Notes: generated from the letters alone by a model not told the origin. Positions 38,867 to 48,883 are shown, counted from the stretch's first letter. The stretch: DNA of 64,000 nt from Pseudomonas fluorescens (GCF_902498065.1 NZ_CABVIR010000002.1:62001-126000); one strand, 5' to 3'. Made by a program: numbers and translations.

Positions 38867-40131
38867 ACAGTGATCAGCGTTTTTTCGACTTTCTCAAAGA
38901 GCGCATCGGCCTCGACGTGACCTCGGTGGGCCCAGCGATCATCGAGCGCGCCGTACGCCAGCGCAGCACCGCATCGCGGTCGCAAACGGCCGATGAGTAT
39001 TGGTACACCTTGCAGGGCTCGCAGGATGAGCAACAAGCGCTGATCGAAGCGGTGATCGTTCCCGAAACCTGGTTTTTCCGTTACCCGGAATCCTTTGCCA
39101 CCCTGGCAAAACTGGCCGCCAAGCGCCTGACCGATATCAACAACATGCGCGCATTGCGGATTCTCAGCCTGCCGTGTTCCACCGGTGAAGAACCGTATTC
39201 CATCGCCATGGCCTTGCTCGATGCCGGGTTCAAGCCGCATCAGTTCAAAGTCGAAGGCATGGACGTCAGCCCGCTGTCGGTGGAAAAAGCCAAGCGTGCG
39301 CTGTACGGCAAGAACTCGTTTCGTGGCCAGGACATCGCCTTTCGTGAACGGCATTTCGTCGCTGAAAACGACGGGTATCGCCTTAGCGAACGCGTGCTGG
39401 AACAGGTGCGTTTGCAGGTCGGCAATCTGCTGGATCCGGCGTTGCTGGCCAACGAACCACCGTATGACTTCGTGTTCTGCCGCAACCTGCTGATCTATTT
39501 CGATCAGCCCACCCAGCAGCAAGTGTTTGAAGTACTCAAGCGTCTGACCCATGTCGACGGCGTGCTGTTTATCGGCCCCGCCGAGGGCAGTTTGCTGGGG
39601 CGCTTGGGTATGCGTTCGATCGGTATAGCGCAGTCATTTGCGTTCAGTCGCCAGAGCGCGCCCGAGCCCGAGCCTTTTCCAGCCTTCGTACCGACGCCAT
39701 TGCCACTGCGCCAACCAGCGCGCAGCGTCACGCCGCCGCCCGTGCGCCAGCGGCCCTTCGCAACGGTGACGCCGCTGCCGGTGGCGACAAAAGCCGCCAA
39801 CCCCGACGCCGCCACGTTGCTGGCAAACATCGCCGCACTGGCCAACGAAGGCAAAAGCGCCGAGGCCCGCGCCGCGTGCGAAAGCTATTTGCGCAGCCAT
39901 GAACCGGTGGCGCAGGTATTTTACTGGCTTGGATTGCTCAGCGATGTCGCCGGCAGCGCTTTTGAAGCCCAGGGGTTTTATCGCAAGGCGTTGTACCTCG
40001 AACCGCAACATCCCGACGCGTTGATGCACCTGGCGGCCTTGCTGCAATCCCAGGGCGACACGGCGGGCGCCAAACGATTGCAGGACCGCGCCGCCCGCAG
40101 CGAGCGCGCAGACAGTGAGCGCAAACGATGA
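38863..40131 (+). CDS. wspC: CheR-type chemoreceptor methyltransferase WspC
   Basis: 422 residues. CheR domain (about 1-270) with VPETWFFRYPESF, the SAM motif LSLPCSTGEEPYSIAMALLD and FVFCRNLLIYFD, then a Pro-rich linker (about 268-310) and C-terminal TPR repeats (about 320-405). It should methylate WspA glutamates and tune its activity. Overlaps wspB and wspD by 4 bases each. Confidence 0.95.
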   Translation: MNSDQRFFDFLKERIGLDVTSVGPAIIERAVRQRSTASRSQTADEYWYTLQGSQDEQQALIEAVIVPETWFFRYPESFATLAKLAAKRLTDINNMRALRILSLPCSTGEEPYSIAMALLDAGFKPHQFKVEGMDVSPLSVEKAKRALYGKNSFRGQDIAFRERHFVAENDGYRLSERVLEQVRLQVGNLLDPALLANEPPYDFVFCRNLLIYFDQPTQQQVFEVLKRLTHVDGVLFIGPAEGSLLGRLGMRSIGIAQSFAFSRQSAPEPEPFPAFVPTPLPLRQPARSVTPPPVRQRPFATVTPLPVATKAANPDAATLLANIAALANEGKSAEARAACESYLRSHEPVAQVFYWLGLLSDVAGSAFEAQGFYRKALYLEPQHPDALMHLAALLQSQGDTAGAKRLQDRAARSERADSERKR

Positions 40132-40811
40132 ATGTTGCCGACAGTTTTAGCCTCACCCATGAAGATGCGCAGGCCATCGACGATTGCTGGAACCGCATCG
40201 GTATCCACGGCGACAAGTCCTGCCCGCTGCTGATCGAACACATTCACTGTCGCAATTGTGCGGTGTACTCGGCGGCGGCTACGCGTTTGCTCGACCGTTA
40301 TGCGTTGCAACAGGAAGACCGCGGGCAAGTCGGCGTCGCCGTCGAAAGCGAGGTGACAACCCGCTCGCTGCTGATGTTCCGCCTTGGCGAAGAGTGGTTG
40401 GGCCTGGCCACCCGCAGCCTGGTGGAAGTGGCACCGCTGCAAGCGATTCATTCCCTGCCGCACCAGCGCTCCCGGGCCTTGCTCGGCGTGGCGAATGTGC
40501 GCGGCGCTCTGGTGGCGTGCCTGTCGCTGGTGGAGCTGCTCGGGCTCGACGGCGCGAGCAGCGTGGCGTCCGGCGCGCGCGTGATGCCGCGCATGCTGAT
40601 CATTGCTGCCCACGGCGGGCCGGTGGTGGTGCCGGTGGACGAAGTCGACGGGATCCATGCCATCGACGAGCGAGTCCTTGAGGCCGCATCGCGTTCCGGT
40701 ACGCAGGCCAGCGCCAAATACACGCGGGGCGTGTTGCAATTCAAAGGTCGCAGCCTGCGTTGGCTGGATGAAGAACAGCTGCTGTCCGCCGTGACCCGGA
40801 GCCTCACATGA
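40128..40811 (+). CDS. wspD: CheW-like coupling protein WspD
   Basis: 227 residues. CheW domain about 80-222 (MFRLGEEWLGLATRSLVEV, LLGVANVRGALVACLSL). The N-terminal extension carries four cysteines: C20, C32, C41 and C44, with the cluster HIHCRNCAVYS. The extension is absent from plain CheW and could bind a metal or sense redox state. Overlaps wspC and wspE by 4 bases each. Confidence 0.94.
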   Translation: MNVADSFSLTHEDAQAIDDCWNRIGIHGDKSCPLLIEHIHCRNCAVYSAAATRLLDRYALQQEDRGQVGVAVESEVTTRSLLMFRLGEEWLGLATRSLVEVAPLQAIHSLPHQRSRALLGVANVRGALVACLSLVELLGLDGASSVASGARVMPRMLIIAAHGGPVVVPVDEVDGIHAIDERVLEAASRSGTQASAKYTRGVLQFKGRSLRWLDEEQLLSAVTRSLT

Positions 40812-43117
40812 CCCCCGAGCAAATGCGTGACGCCTCTTTGCTGGAGCTATTCAGCCTCGAAGCCGAGGCCCAGACCCAAGTGCTCAGCGCCGGTCTGTTG
40901 GCGCTGGAGCGCGATCCGACTCAGGCCGATCACCTCGAATCGTGCATGCGCGCCGCGCACTCGCTCAAAGGCGCGGCGCGAATCGTCGGGGTCGATGCCG
41001 GCGTGAGCGTCGCGCACGTGATGGAAGATTGCCTGGCCGGCGCACAGGAAGGGCGGCTTTATCTGCGACCCGAGCACATTGACGCGCTGCTGCAAGGCAC
41101 CGATCTGCTGATGCGCATCGCGACGCCGAACAACGCTCCGACGCCCGTGGAGATCGATGCCTTTGTGGCGCTGATGGCGCATTTGCTGGACCCGCTGGCA
41201 CTCGCCGCGCCGATCAGCACACCGATTGCGCCATTCATGGCCGAGGCCGAGCCAGTTGTCTCTGTCGTTGAACTGCCCGTTGCGCAAGTCCAGCCGATCG
41301 CCGCAGTGCTCGAAGCGCCGGCCGCACCGACTACATCCCCGCGTAAAACCAAACGCACCACCGAAAACGGTGAGCGGGTCCTGCGGGTCACGGCCGAACG
41401 CTTGAACAGCCTGCTCGACTTGTCGAGTAAATCCCTGGTGGAAACCCTGCGGCTCAAACCGCACCTGGCCACCATGCAGCGCTTGAAACGCATGCAGAAC
41501 AACGGCCTGCGCGCGCTGGAAAACCTCAATGTCCATCTCAAGGATCAGACCTTGAGCCTGGAAGCCCAGGAAGCCCTCGACGATGCGCGGCGGTTGCTGG
41601 CGGAATCCCAGCAATTGCTGGTGGAAAAAAACGCCGAACTGGACGAGTTCGCCTGGCAGGCCAGTCAACGTGCACAAGTGCTGTACGACACCGCGCTGGC
41701 CTGCCGCATGCGGCCGTTTGCCGATGTGCTGAGCGGGCAAGCGCGCATGGTCCGCGACCTCGGCCGTGATTTGGGCAAGCAGGTACGGCTGGAGATCGAG
41801 GGCGAGAAAACCCAGGTCGATCGCGACGTCCTGGAAAAACTCGAAGCGCCACTGACGCACCTGTTGCGCAACGCCGTCGATCACGGCATCGAATCCCCGG
41901 AACAACGGCTGCTGGCCGGTAAACCGGAAGAAGGTTTGATCCGCCTGCGCGCCTCGCATCAGGCTGGTTTGCTGGTGCTGGAACTGAGCGATGACGGCAA
42001 CGGCGTCGACCTGGAAAAGGTCCGCCGCAGCATCATCGAACGTCAGCTGTCGCCGGCCGACACCGCTGCGCAGTTGAGTGAAGAGGAGCTGCTGACGTTC
42101 CTGTTCCTGCCGGGTTTCAGCCTGCGCGACAAAGTCACTGAAGTCTCGGGGCGCGGCGTTGGCCTCGACGCGGTTCAGCACATGGTCCGCCAGTTGCGCG
42201 GCGCAGTGGTGCTGGAACAGACGGCGGGCGAGGGCAGCCGCTTCCACCTCGAAGTGCCGCTGACGCTGTCGGTGGTGCGCAGCCTGGTGGTGGAGGTCGG
42301 CGAAGAGGCGTATGCGTTTCCGCTGGCCCACATCGAGCGCATGTGCGACCTGGAGCCGGCGGACATCGTGCAGGTCGAAGGCCGTCAGCATTTCTGGTAC
42401 GAAGGTCGGCATGTCGGGTTGGTCGCGGCCAGCCAATTGCTCCAGCGTCCGGCGAGCGCGAACAGTCAGCAAACCCTCAAGGTCGTGGTCATCCGCGAGC
42501 GCGATGCGATCTACGGCGTGGCCGTCGAACGGTTCATTGGAGAGCGCACGCTGGTGGTCTTGCCGCTGGACGAGCGTCTGGGCAAAGTGCAGGACATCTC
42601 CGCCGGCGCGCTGCTCGACGACGGTTCGGTGGTGCTGATCGTCGATGTCGAAGACATGTTGAGGTCGGTGGACAAACTGCTCAACACCGGACGTCTGGAG
42701 CGGATTTCCCGCCACAGTAATCAGGCGGCCGAAGTGGCGCGCAAGCGAATTCTGGTGGTCGACGATTCGCTGACCGTCCGCGAATTGCAGCGCAAGTTGC
42801 TGCTCAATCGTGGCTACGACGTGGCCGTGGCGGTGGACGGGATGGATGGCTGGAATGCCCTGCGTTCGGAGGATTTCGATCTGCTGATCACCGACATCGA
42901 CATGCCGCGCATGGACGGCATCGAACTGGTGTCTTTATTGCGCCGGGACAATCGATTGCAATCGCTTCCGGTTATGGTGGTTTCCTACAAGGATCGCGAG
43001 GAAGACCGTCGTCGTGGACTGGACGCCGGAGCCGACTATTATCTAGCCAAAGCCAGTTTTCATGACGACGCCCTGCTTGATGCAGTGGTTGAGCTCATAG
43101 GAGGAGCGCGGGCATGA
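40808..43117 (+). CDS. wspE: hybrid CheA-type histidine kinase-response regulator WspE
   Basis: 769 residues. Order: Hpt with phospho-His H51 (RAAHSLKGAARIVG), a Pro/Ala-rich linker (about 140-185), dimerisation and HATPase domains (HLLRNAVDHGIESPE, SGRGVGLDAVQ), a CheW-like regulatory domain (about 485-625), and a receiver (about 647-765) with phospho-Asp D696 (LLITDIDMP). It phosphorylates WspR and WspF. Overlaps neighbours by 4 bases. Confidence 0.95.
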   Translation: MTPEQMRDASLLELFSLEAEAQTQVLSAGLLALERDPTQADHLESCMRAAHSLKGAARIVGVDAGVSVAHVMEDCLAGAQEGRLYLRPEHIDALLQGTDLLMRIATPNNAPTPVEIDAFVALMAHLLDPLALAAPISTPIAPFMAEAEPVVSVVELPVAQVQPIAAVLEAPAAPTTSPRKTKRTTENGERVLRVTAERLNSLLDLSSKSLVETLRLKPHLATMQRLKRMQNNGLRALENLNVHLKDQTLSLEAQEALDDARRLLAESQQLLVEKNAELDEFAWQASQRAQVLYDTALACRMRPFADVLSGQARMVRDLGRDLGKQVRLEIEGEKTQVDRDVLEKLEAPLTHLLRNAVDHGIESPEQRLLAGKPEEGLIRLRASHQAGLLVLELSDDGNGVDLEKVRRSIIERQLSPADTAAQLSEEELLTFLFLPGFSLRDKVTEVSGRGVGLDAVQHMVRQLRGAVVLEQTAGEGSRFHLEVPLTLSVVRSLVVEVGEEAYAFPLAHIERMCDLEPADIVQVEGRQHFWYEGRHVGLVAASQLLQRPASANSQQTLKVVVIRERDAIYGVAVERFIGERTLVVLPLDERLGKVQDISAGALLDDGSVVLIVDVEDMLRSVDKLLNTGRLERISRHSNQAAEVARKRILVVDDSLTVRELQRKLLLNRGYDVAVAVDGMDGWNALRSEDFDLLITDIDMPRMDGIELVSLLRRDNRLQSLPVMVVSYKDREEDRRRGLDAGADYYLAKASFHDDALLDAVVELIGGARA

Positions 43118-44124
43118 AAATCGCAATCGTCAACGATATGCCCATGGCCGTGGAGGCTTTGCGCCGCGCCTTGGCGTTTGAGCCTGCGCACGAGGTGATC
43201 TGGGTCGCCAGTAACGGCGCCGAGGCGGTGCAACGTTGCGTGGAAAACACCCCGGACCTGATCCTGATGGACCTGATCATGCCGGTGATGGATGGCGTCG
43301 AGGCAACACGGCGAATCATGGCCGAGACGCCGTGCGCCATCGTCATCGTCACGGTCGACCGCCAACAGAACGTACACCGGGTGTTCGAAGCGATGGGCCA
43401 CGGCGCTTTGGACGTGGTTGATACGCCGGCAATCGGTGCCGGCAATGCCCAGGAAGCGGCGGCGCCGTTACTGCGCAAAATCCTCAACATCGGTTGGCTG
43501 ATCGGCGACAAGGGCAATCGCGTGCGCCCCGCGCCCGCCCCGTTGCGCAACGCCGGTTCCCGGCAAAAACTGATCGCCATCGGTTCCTCCGCGGGCGGGC
43601 CGGCGGCCCTGGAAATACTGCTCAAGGGCCTGCCGCGAGATTTCCCCGCCGCCATTGTGTTGGTCCAGCACGTTGACCAGGTGTTCGCCACTGGCATGGC
43701 CGAATGGCTCAGCAGCGCCAGCGGCCTGAACGTGCGCCTGGCGCAGGAAGGCGAGCCACCGCAGGCCGGCACCGTGCTGCTGGCCGGCACCAACCACCAT
43801 ATTCGCTTGTTGAAGAACGGCACGCTGGCGTACACCGCCGAGCCGGTCAACGAGATCTATCGGCCCTCGATTGATGTGTTTTTCGAGAGCGTGGCCAGTT
43901 ACTGGAATGGCGATGCCGTGGGGGTTTTATTGACCGGCATGGGGCGCGATGGCGCGCAGGGGCTTAAACTCATGCGTCAACAGGGCTACCTGACCATCGC
44001 TCAGGACCAACAAAGCAGCGCGGTGTATGGCATGCCGAAAGCGGCAGCGGCCATCGACGCGGCTGCAGAGATTCGCCCGCTGGAAAAGATAGCGCCACGA
44101 TTGCTGGAGATTTTCGCCAAATGA
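43114..44124 (+). CDS. wspF: CheB-type methylesterase WspF
   Basis: 336 residues. Receiver (about 1-120) with D53 (LILMDLIMPVMDG) and methylesterase domain (about 150-335) with the triad S159 (GSSAGGPAAL), H186 (VQHVDQ) and D279 (GMGRDGAQG). It demethylates WspA and is the brake of the system: wspF loss gives high c-di-GMP wrinkly colonies in P. fluorescens and P. aeruginosa. Here the gene looks intact. Confidence 0.96.
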   Translation: MKIAIVNDMPMAVEALRRALAFEPAHEVIWVASNGAEAVQRCVENTPDLILMDLIMPVMDGVEATRRIMAETPCAIVIVTVDRQQNVHRVFEAMGHGALDVVDTPAIGAGNAQEAAAPLLRKILNIGWLIGDKGNRVRPAPAPLRNAGSRQKLIAIGSSAGGPAALEILLKGLPRDFPAAIVLVQHVDQVFATGMAEWLSSASGLNVRLAQEGEPPQAGTVLLAGTNHHIRLLKNGTLAYTAEPVNEIYRPSIDVFFESVASYWNGDAVGVLLTGMGRDGAQGLKLMRQQGYLTIAQDQQSSAVYGMPKAAAAIDAAAEIRPLEKIAPRLLEIFAK

Positions 44125-44172
44125 CTACACTTTGCAGCAATCCTGGTCCAGGCAGTACTCAGGTGACCGCAC

Positions 44173-45174
44173 ATGACTGACTTACAGCTCGACGGCTTCA
44201 AAACCGACGAAAACGCCGCGATGGTGTTATTGGTGGACGATCAGGCGATGATCGGCGAAGCGGTGCGCCGCGGGTTGTCGAATGAAGAAAACATCGACTT
44301 CCACTTCTGCGCCGACCCGCATCAGGCGATTGCCCAGGCGATCCGGATCAAACCGACGGTGATCCTGCAGGATCTGGTCATGCCCGGTCTCGACGGCCTG
44401 AGCCTGGTGCGTGAATACCGCAATCACCCGGCCACCAAGGATATTCCAATCATTGTGCTGTCGACCAAGGAAGACCCGCTGATCAAAAGCGCGGCGTTCG
44501 CGGCCGGGGCCAATGATTACCTGGTGAAGCTGCCGGACAACATAGAACTGGTGGCGCGCATCCGCTATCACTCGCGTTCCTACATGACCCTGCTGCAGCG
44601 TGATGCGGCGTACCGCGCGTTGCGGGTCAGCCAGCAGCAATTGCTCGACACCAATCTGGTGCTGCAACGGCTGATGAACTCCGACGGCCTGACCGGGTTG
44701 TCGAACCGTCGTCACTTCGACGAGTACCTGGAACTGGAATGGCGACGTTCGTTGCGCGACCAGAGCCAACTGTCGTTGCTGATGATCGATGTGGACTACT
44801 TCAAGTCTTATAACGACAACTTTGGCCACCTCGAAGGCGACGAAGCCCTGCGCAAGGTCGCCACGGCCATCCGTGACGCCAGCGCCCGGCCTTCCGACCT
44901 GCCGGCCCGTTACGGCGGCGAAGAGTTCGCCCTGGTTCTGCCGAATACATCACCGGGCGGCGCACGACTGGTGGCGGAAAAACTGCGCCAGACTGTGGCG
45001 GCGCTGAAAATTCCGCACATTTCACCGACCGAAGGCTCGAGCCTGACCATCAGCATCGGCCTCTCGACCATGACCCCGCAACCGGGCGCCGATTGCCGGC
45101 AACTGATCTCGGCGGCGGACAAGGGGCTGTATCTGGCGAAGAACAATGGGCGCAATCAGGTGGGGATCGAGTAG
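44173..45174 (+). CDS. wspR: response regulator diguanylate cyclase WspR
   Basis: 333 residues. Receiver with phospho-Asp D67 ([13 protein letters not shown]), a helical stalk (about 135-170), and GGDEF domain with active-site GGEEF at 248-252 and product-inhibition I-site RPSD at 239-242. Phosphorylation clusters WspR and drives c-di-GMP synthesis, which controls matrix and attachment. It starts 48 bp after wspF, the only gap in the operon. Confidence 0.97.
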   Translation: MTDLQLDGFKTDENAAMVLLVDDQAMIGEAVRRGLSNEENIDFHFCADPHQAIAQAIRIKPTVILQDLVMPGLDGLSLVREYRNHPATKDIPIIVLSTKEDPLIKSAAFAAGANDYLVKLPDNIELVARIRYHSRSYMTLLQRDAAYRALRVSQQQLLDTNLVLQRLMNSDGLTGLSNRRHFDEYLELEWRRSLRDQSQLSLLMIDVDYFKSYNDNFGHLEGDEALRKVATAIRDASARPSDLPARYGGEEFALVLPNTSPGGARLVAEKLRQTVAALKIPHISPTEGSSLTISIGLSTMTPQPGADCRQLISAADKGLYLAKNNGRNQVGIE

Positions 45175-45175
45175 G

Positions 45176-45206
45176 CGTCATTGCCAGCAAGCGGGCTCCT
45201 ACAGTT
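45176..45206. repeat. single degenerate REP
   Basis: One arm CATTGCCAGCAAGCGGGCTC, just after the wspR stop. Confidence 0.5.
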
Positions 45207-45280
45207 GATCGATGTGCGTTTGCGAATGCGCTACCGCGGCGCCGTTTCGAAAACGCACCGGGCCTTTTCGGCCAAGCGGG

Positions 45281-45310
45281 CTGCCGTTTACGGACGTTTG
45301 CCGTTATACT
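45281..45310 (+). promoter_or_regulatory. possible prfB promoter
   Basis: CTGCCG (45281-45286), 18-bp spacer, TATACT (45305-45310), 40 bases before the prfB start. The -10 is good, the -35 moderate. Confidence 0.4.
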
Positions 45311-45349
45311 CGCCGGCTTTCAAAAGTTCGCCAACGAGTGCTGCCCGCC

Positions 45350-46445
45350 ATGGAAATCAACCCGATCCTTAACAGTATCAAGGACCTGTCCGAGCGCTCC
45401 GAAACTATTCGGGGGTATCTTTGACTACGATCAAAAGCATGAGCGTCTGACTGAAGTCAATCGCGAGCTTGAAGATCCGTCTGTCTGGAACAACCCGTCT
45501 TACGCTCAGGAACTGGGCCGCGAGCGGTCCCTGCTGGCTCAGATCGTCGAAACCCTCGACGAAATGCACTCCGGCCTGGCCGACGCCAAAGACCTGCTGC
45601 TGATGTCCGCAGAGGAAGAAGACCAGGCCGCCGTCGATGACGTCGCCGCTGAAGTCGAGCGCCTGCGCGAGTCGCTGGAAAAACTCGAATTCCGTCGCAT
45701 GTTCAGCGGTGAAATGGACGCCAACAACGCTTACCTGGACATCCAGGCCGGCTCCGGCGGCACCGAGGCCCAGGACTGGGCCAACATCCTGCTGCGCATG
45801 TACTTGCGCTGGGCCGACAAACGCGGTTTCGACGCGACCATCATGGAACTGTCGGCCGGTGAAGTCGCCGGGATCAAAGGCGCCACCGTGCACATCAAGG
45901 GCGAATACGCCTTCGGCTGGCTGCGTACCGAAATCGGCGTGCACCGTCTGGTGCGCAAGAGCCCGTTCGACTCCGGCAACCGTCGTCACACCTCGTTCTC
46001 GGCCGTGTTCGTGTCGCCGGAAATCGATGACAACATCGAAATCGACATCAACCCGTCGGACCTGCGCATCGACACCTACCGCTCCTCCGGTGCCGGTGGT
46101 CAGCACGTAAACACCACCGACTCGGCCGTACGGATTACCCACGTACCGTCCAACACCGTGGTCAGCTGCCAGAACGAACGCTCCCAGCACGCCAACAAAG
46201 ACACCGCGATGAAAATGTTGCGGGCGCGCTTGTACGAGCAGGAAGTGCAGAAACGCAACGCTGCCTCGCAAGCCCTGGAAGACACCAAGTCGGACATCGG
46301 CTGGGGTCACCAGATTCGCTCCTACGTACTCGATGCGTCGCGAATCAAGGATTTGCGCACTAACATCGAACGCAGCGACTGCGACAAAGTGCTCGACGGC
46401 GACATCGACGAATACCTGGTAGCGAGCCTGAAACAAGGCCTGTAA
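45350..46445 (+). CDS. prfB: peptide chain release factor 2 (programmed +1 frameshift)
   Basis: RF2 reads UGA and UAA. The ATG at 45350 opens a 24-codon frame that ends at an in-frame TGA (45422-45424). The classic frameshift site is present: CGGGGG, then TAT, then CTT-TGA-C. A +1 shift at the CTT codon (skipping 45422) continues in frame from 45423, giving 364 residues. Seen: the SPF anticodon-like tripeptide ([12 protein letters not shown]) and the GGQ catalytic motif ([11 protein letters not shown]). RF2 shortage raises shifting, so the gene is autoregulated. It precedes lysS as in E. coli. Confidence 0.97.
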
Positions 46446-46494
46446 CACCGCCCCCTGTAGGAGCTCGGGGGGACGCCTAGTCCTTGCTGAGCGA

Positions 46495-46515
46495 TCCCCG
46501 GCCACAGGCCGGGGA
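46495..46515 (+). promoter_or_regulatory. perfect hairpin in the prfB-lysS gap
   Basis: TCCCCGGCC-ACA-GGCCGGGGA, a 9-bp GC-rich stem without a T-run, 29 bases before the lysS start. Role unknown. Confidence 0.5.
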
Positions 46516-46543
46516 CAATGAACCTGATGGAATACTTAAAGAC

Positions 46544-48046
46544 ATGAGCGACCTAGAACTCGACCCGCAAGCCCTGCAACAGGAAGAAAACTCCCTGATC
46601 GCCCTGCGCAAGGAAAAGCTGGCCGCCGAGCGCGCCAAGGGCAATGCCTTCCCGAACGACTTCCGCCGCGACAACTACTGCGAAGACTTGCAGAAACAGT
46701 ACGCGGACAAGACCAAGGAAGAGCTCGCAGAGGCTGCAATCCCGGTCAAGGTTGCCGGTCGCATCATGCTTAACCGTGGCTCGTTCATGGTGATCCAGGA
46801 CATGTCCGGTCGCATCCAGGTTTACGTCAATCGTAAAACCCTGTCCGAAGAAACCCTGGCCGCGGTGAAAACCTGGGACCTGGGCGACATCATTGCCGCC
46901 GAAGGCACCCTGGCCCGTTCCGGCAAGGGCGACCTGTACGTAGAAATGACCAACGTACGCCTGCTGACCAAATCCCTGCGCCCGCTGCCGGACAAGCACC
47001 ATGGCCTGTCCGACACCGAACAGCGCTATCGCCAGCGTTACGTTGACCTGATCGTCAACGAAGACGTGCGCCAGACTTTCCGCGTCCGTTCGCAAGTGAT
47101 TGCGCACATCCGCAGCTTCCTGATGAAGCGCGACTTCCTTGAAGTCGAAACGCCGATGCTGCAAACCATTCCCGGTGGCGCGGCGGCCAAGCCGTTCGAG
47201 ACTCACCACAACGCGCTGGACATGGAAATGTTCCTGCGTATCGCGCCTGAGCTGTACCTCAAGCGTCTGGTTGTCGGCGGTTTCGAGAAAGTGTTCGAGA
47301 TCAACCGCAACTTCCGTAACGAAGGCGTTTCGACGCGTCACAACCCTGAATTCACCATGTTGGAGTTCTACCAGGCGTACGCCGACTACGAAGACAACAT
47401 GGACCTGACCGAAGAACTGTTCCGTGAACTGGCGCAGCTGGTGCTGGGCAGCACCGACGTGCCGTACGGCGAAAAAGTGTTCCACTTCGGCGAACCGTTC
47501 GTGCGTCTGTCGGTGTTCGACTCGATCCTCAAGTACAACCCTGAGCTGACTGCCGATGATCTGAATGACATCGACAAGGCCCGCGCCATCGCCAAGAAAG
47601 CCGGCGCCAAGGTGCTGGGCTTCGAAGGCCTGGGTAAATTGCAGGTGATGATTTTCGAAGAGCTGGTCGAGCACAAGCTGGAGCAGCCGCACTTCATCAC
47701 CCAGTACCCGTTCGAAGTGTCGCCGCTGGCCCGTCGTAACGACGACAACCCGAACGTCACCGACCGTTTCGAACTGTTCATCGGTGGCCGTGAAATCGCC
47801 AACGCTTACTCCGAGTTGAACGACGCGGAAGACCAGGCCGAGCGTTTCATGGCGCAGGTGGCCGACAAGGACGCCGGCGACGATGAAGCCATGCACTACG
47901 ACGCCGACTTCGTTCGTGCGCTGGAGTACGGCATGCCGCCAACGGCCGGTGAAGGCATCGGCATCGACCGTCTGGTGATGCTGCTGACCAACTCCCCGTC
48001 GATCCGCGACGTGATCCTGTTCCCGCACATGCGGCCGCAAGCGTAA
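46544..48046 (+). CDS. lysS: lysyl-tRNA synthetase, class II
   Basis: 500 residues. N-terminal OB-fold anticodon-binding domain (about 60-170; [20 protein letters not shown]) and class II catalytic core with motif 2 ([21 protein letters not shown]) and motif 3 ([15 protein letters not shown]). The start MSDLELDPQ fits the family. No clear ribosome binding site precedes it. A terminator follows. Confidence 0.97.
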   Translation: MSDLELDPQALQQEENSLIALRKEKLAAERAKGNAFPNDFRRDNYCEDLQKQYADKTKEELAEAAIPVKVAGRIMLNRGSFMVIQDMSGRIQVYVNRKTLSEETLAAVKTWDLGDIIAAEGTLARSGKGDLYVEMTNVRLLTKSLRPLPDKHHGLSDTEQRYRQRYVDLIVNEDVRQTFRVRSQVIAHIRSFLMKRDFLEVETPMLQTIPGGAAAKPFETHHNALDMEMFLRIAPELYLKRLVVGGFEKVFEINRNFRNEGVSTRHNPEFTMLEFYQAYADYEDNMDLTEELFRELAQLVLGSTDVPYGEKVFHFGEPFVRLSVFDSILKYNPELTADDLNDIDKARAIAKKAGAKVLGFEGLGKLQVMIFEELVEHKLEQPHFITQYPFEVSPLARRNDDNPNVTDRFELFIGGREIANAYSELNDAEDQAERFMAQVADKDAGDDEAMHYDADFVRALEYGMPPTAGEGIGIDRLVMLLTNSPSIRDVILFPHMRPQA

Positions 48047-48055
48047 ATGTTTCAA

Positions 48056-48087
48056 ACAAAAAGCCGCCTATAACAGGCGGCTTTTTA
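48056..48087 (+). terminator. rho-independent terminator of lysS
   Basis: Stem AGCCGCCT (48062-48069), loop ATAAC, AGGCGGCT (48075-48082), then T5; A-run on the left. Confidence 0.95.
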
Positions 48088-48148
48088 TTGCCTGTCTGGT
48101 ACAAACGTATCAATTGGTTACTTTTGAAGTGAGAGAGGAATTCCTGTC

Positions 48149-48865
48149 GTGAACCGTGCAATGGCTCAAGAAGGTGCAGCGGGTATCGCCACTGCGGTCG
48201 CTGAAAGTGTTCAGTACCAGGGTCGCAAGGCCAGCCGTCAGGGCAGCGAACAGCGGCGACAGGACATTCTCGATGCGGCGATGCGCATCGTCGTGCGCGA
48301 TGGCGTACGGGCCGTGCGTCACCGTGCGGTTGCCGCGGAAGCCGCTGTGCCGTTGTCGGCCACCACCTACTATTTCAAGGACATCGATGACTTGCTCACC
48401 GATACCTTCGCCCAATACGTGGAACGCAGCGCGGCGTTCATGGCCAAGTTGTGGGTGAACAATGAAGGCTTGCTGCGCGAGATGGTCGTCAGCGGCGACG
48501 GCAGTCCCGAGTCACGCTCGCAACTGGCGGACGACATCGCGAGGTTGATGGCGGACTATGTCCATCGGCAATTGATCAACCGCCGCGAACATTTGATGGC
48601 CGAGCAAGCGTTCCGTCAGGAAGCGTTGCTTAACCCCCGCCTGGCGGAGTTGGTGCGCTCGCATCAGCAAATTCTCCTGCAGGGTACGTGTCAGCTTTTC
48701 CAGGTTTTGGGTTCCCGTGAACCCCAACAAGATGCCAAAGTGTTGACGGCGATTATCGGACGGATGGAATATCAGGGCCTGCTTAACGAAGCCGGGCCTG
48801 ACGCCGAAGCTGAAATGCTCGGTATCCTGACGCGGTACATGCATCTGGTGTTGGCGTCGGTGTAA
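48149..48865 (+). CDS. TetR family transcriptional regulator
   Basis: 238 residues. HTH about 36-82 (QDILDAAMRIVVRDGVRAVRH, AVPLSATTYYFKDIDDLL) after a longer than usual N-terminal arm of about 30 residues. The ligand-binding domain is not recognisable. GTG at 48149 has AGAGGA upstream; ATG at 48161 is possible. It lies after lysS, the same place as PA3699 in P. aeruginosa. Target genes unknown. Confidence 0.88.
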   Translation: MNRAMAQEGAAGIATAVAESVQYQGRKASRQGSEQRRQDILDAAMRIVVRDGVRAVRHRAVAAEAAVPLSATTYYFKDIDDLLTDTFAQYVERSAAFMAKLWVNNEGLLREMVVSGDGSPESRSQLADDIARLMADYVHRQLINRREHLMAEQAFRQEALLNPRLAELVRSHQQILLQGTCQLFQVLGSREPQQDAKVLTAIIGRMEYQGLLNEAGPDAEAEMLGILTRYMHLVLASV

Positions 48866-48883
48866 GCCTTTGATGGCGCTTTA

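Noticed and set aside
40847..42715. 622-residue minus-strand frame
   Set aside because: Antisense to wspE; low-complexity Gln/His/Arg-rich translation.
45093..45349. N-terminal extension of prfB in the downstream frame
   Set aside because: Comes from ignoring the programmed frameshift; the true start is the ATG at 45350 in the other frame.
46553..48055. 500-residue minus-strand frame
   Set aside because: Exact mirror of lysS.
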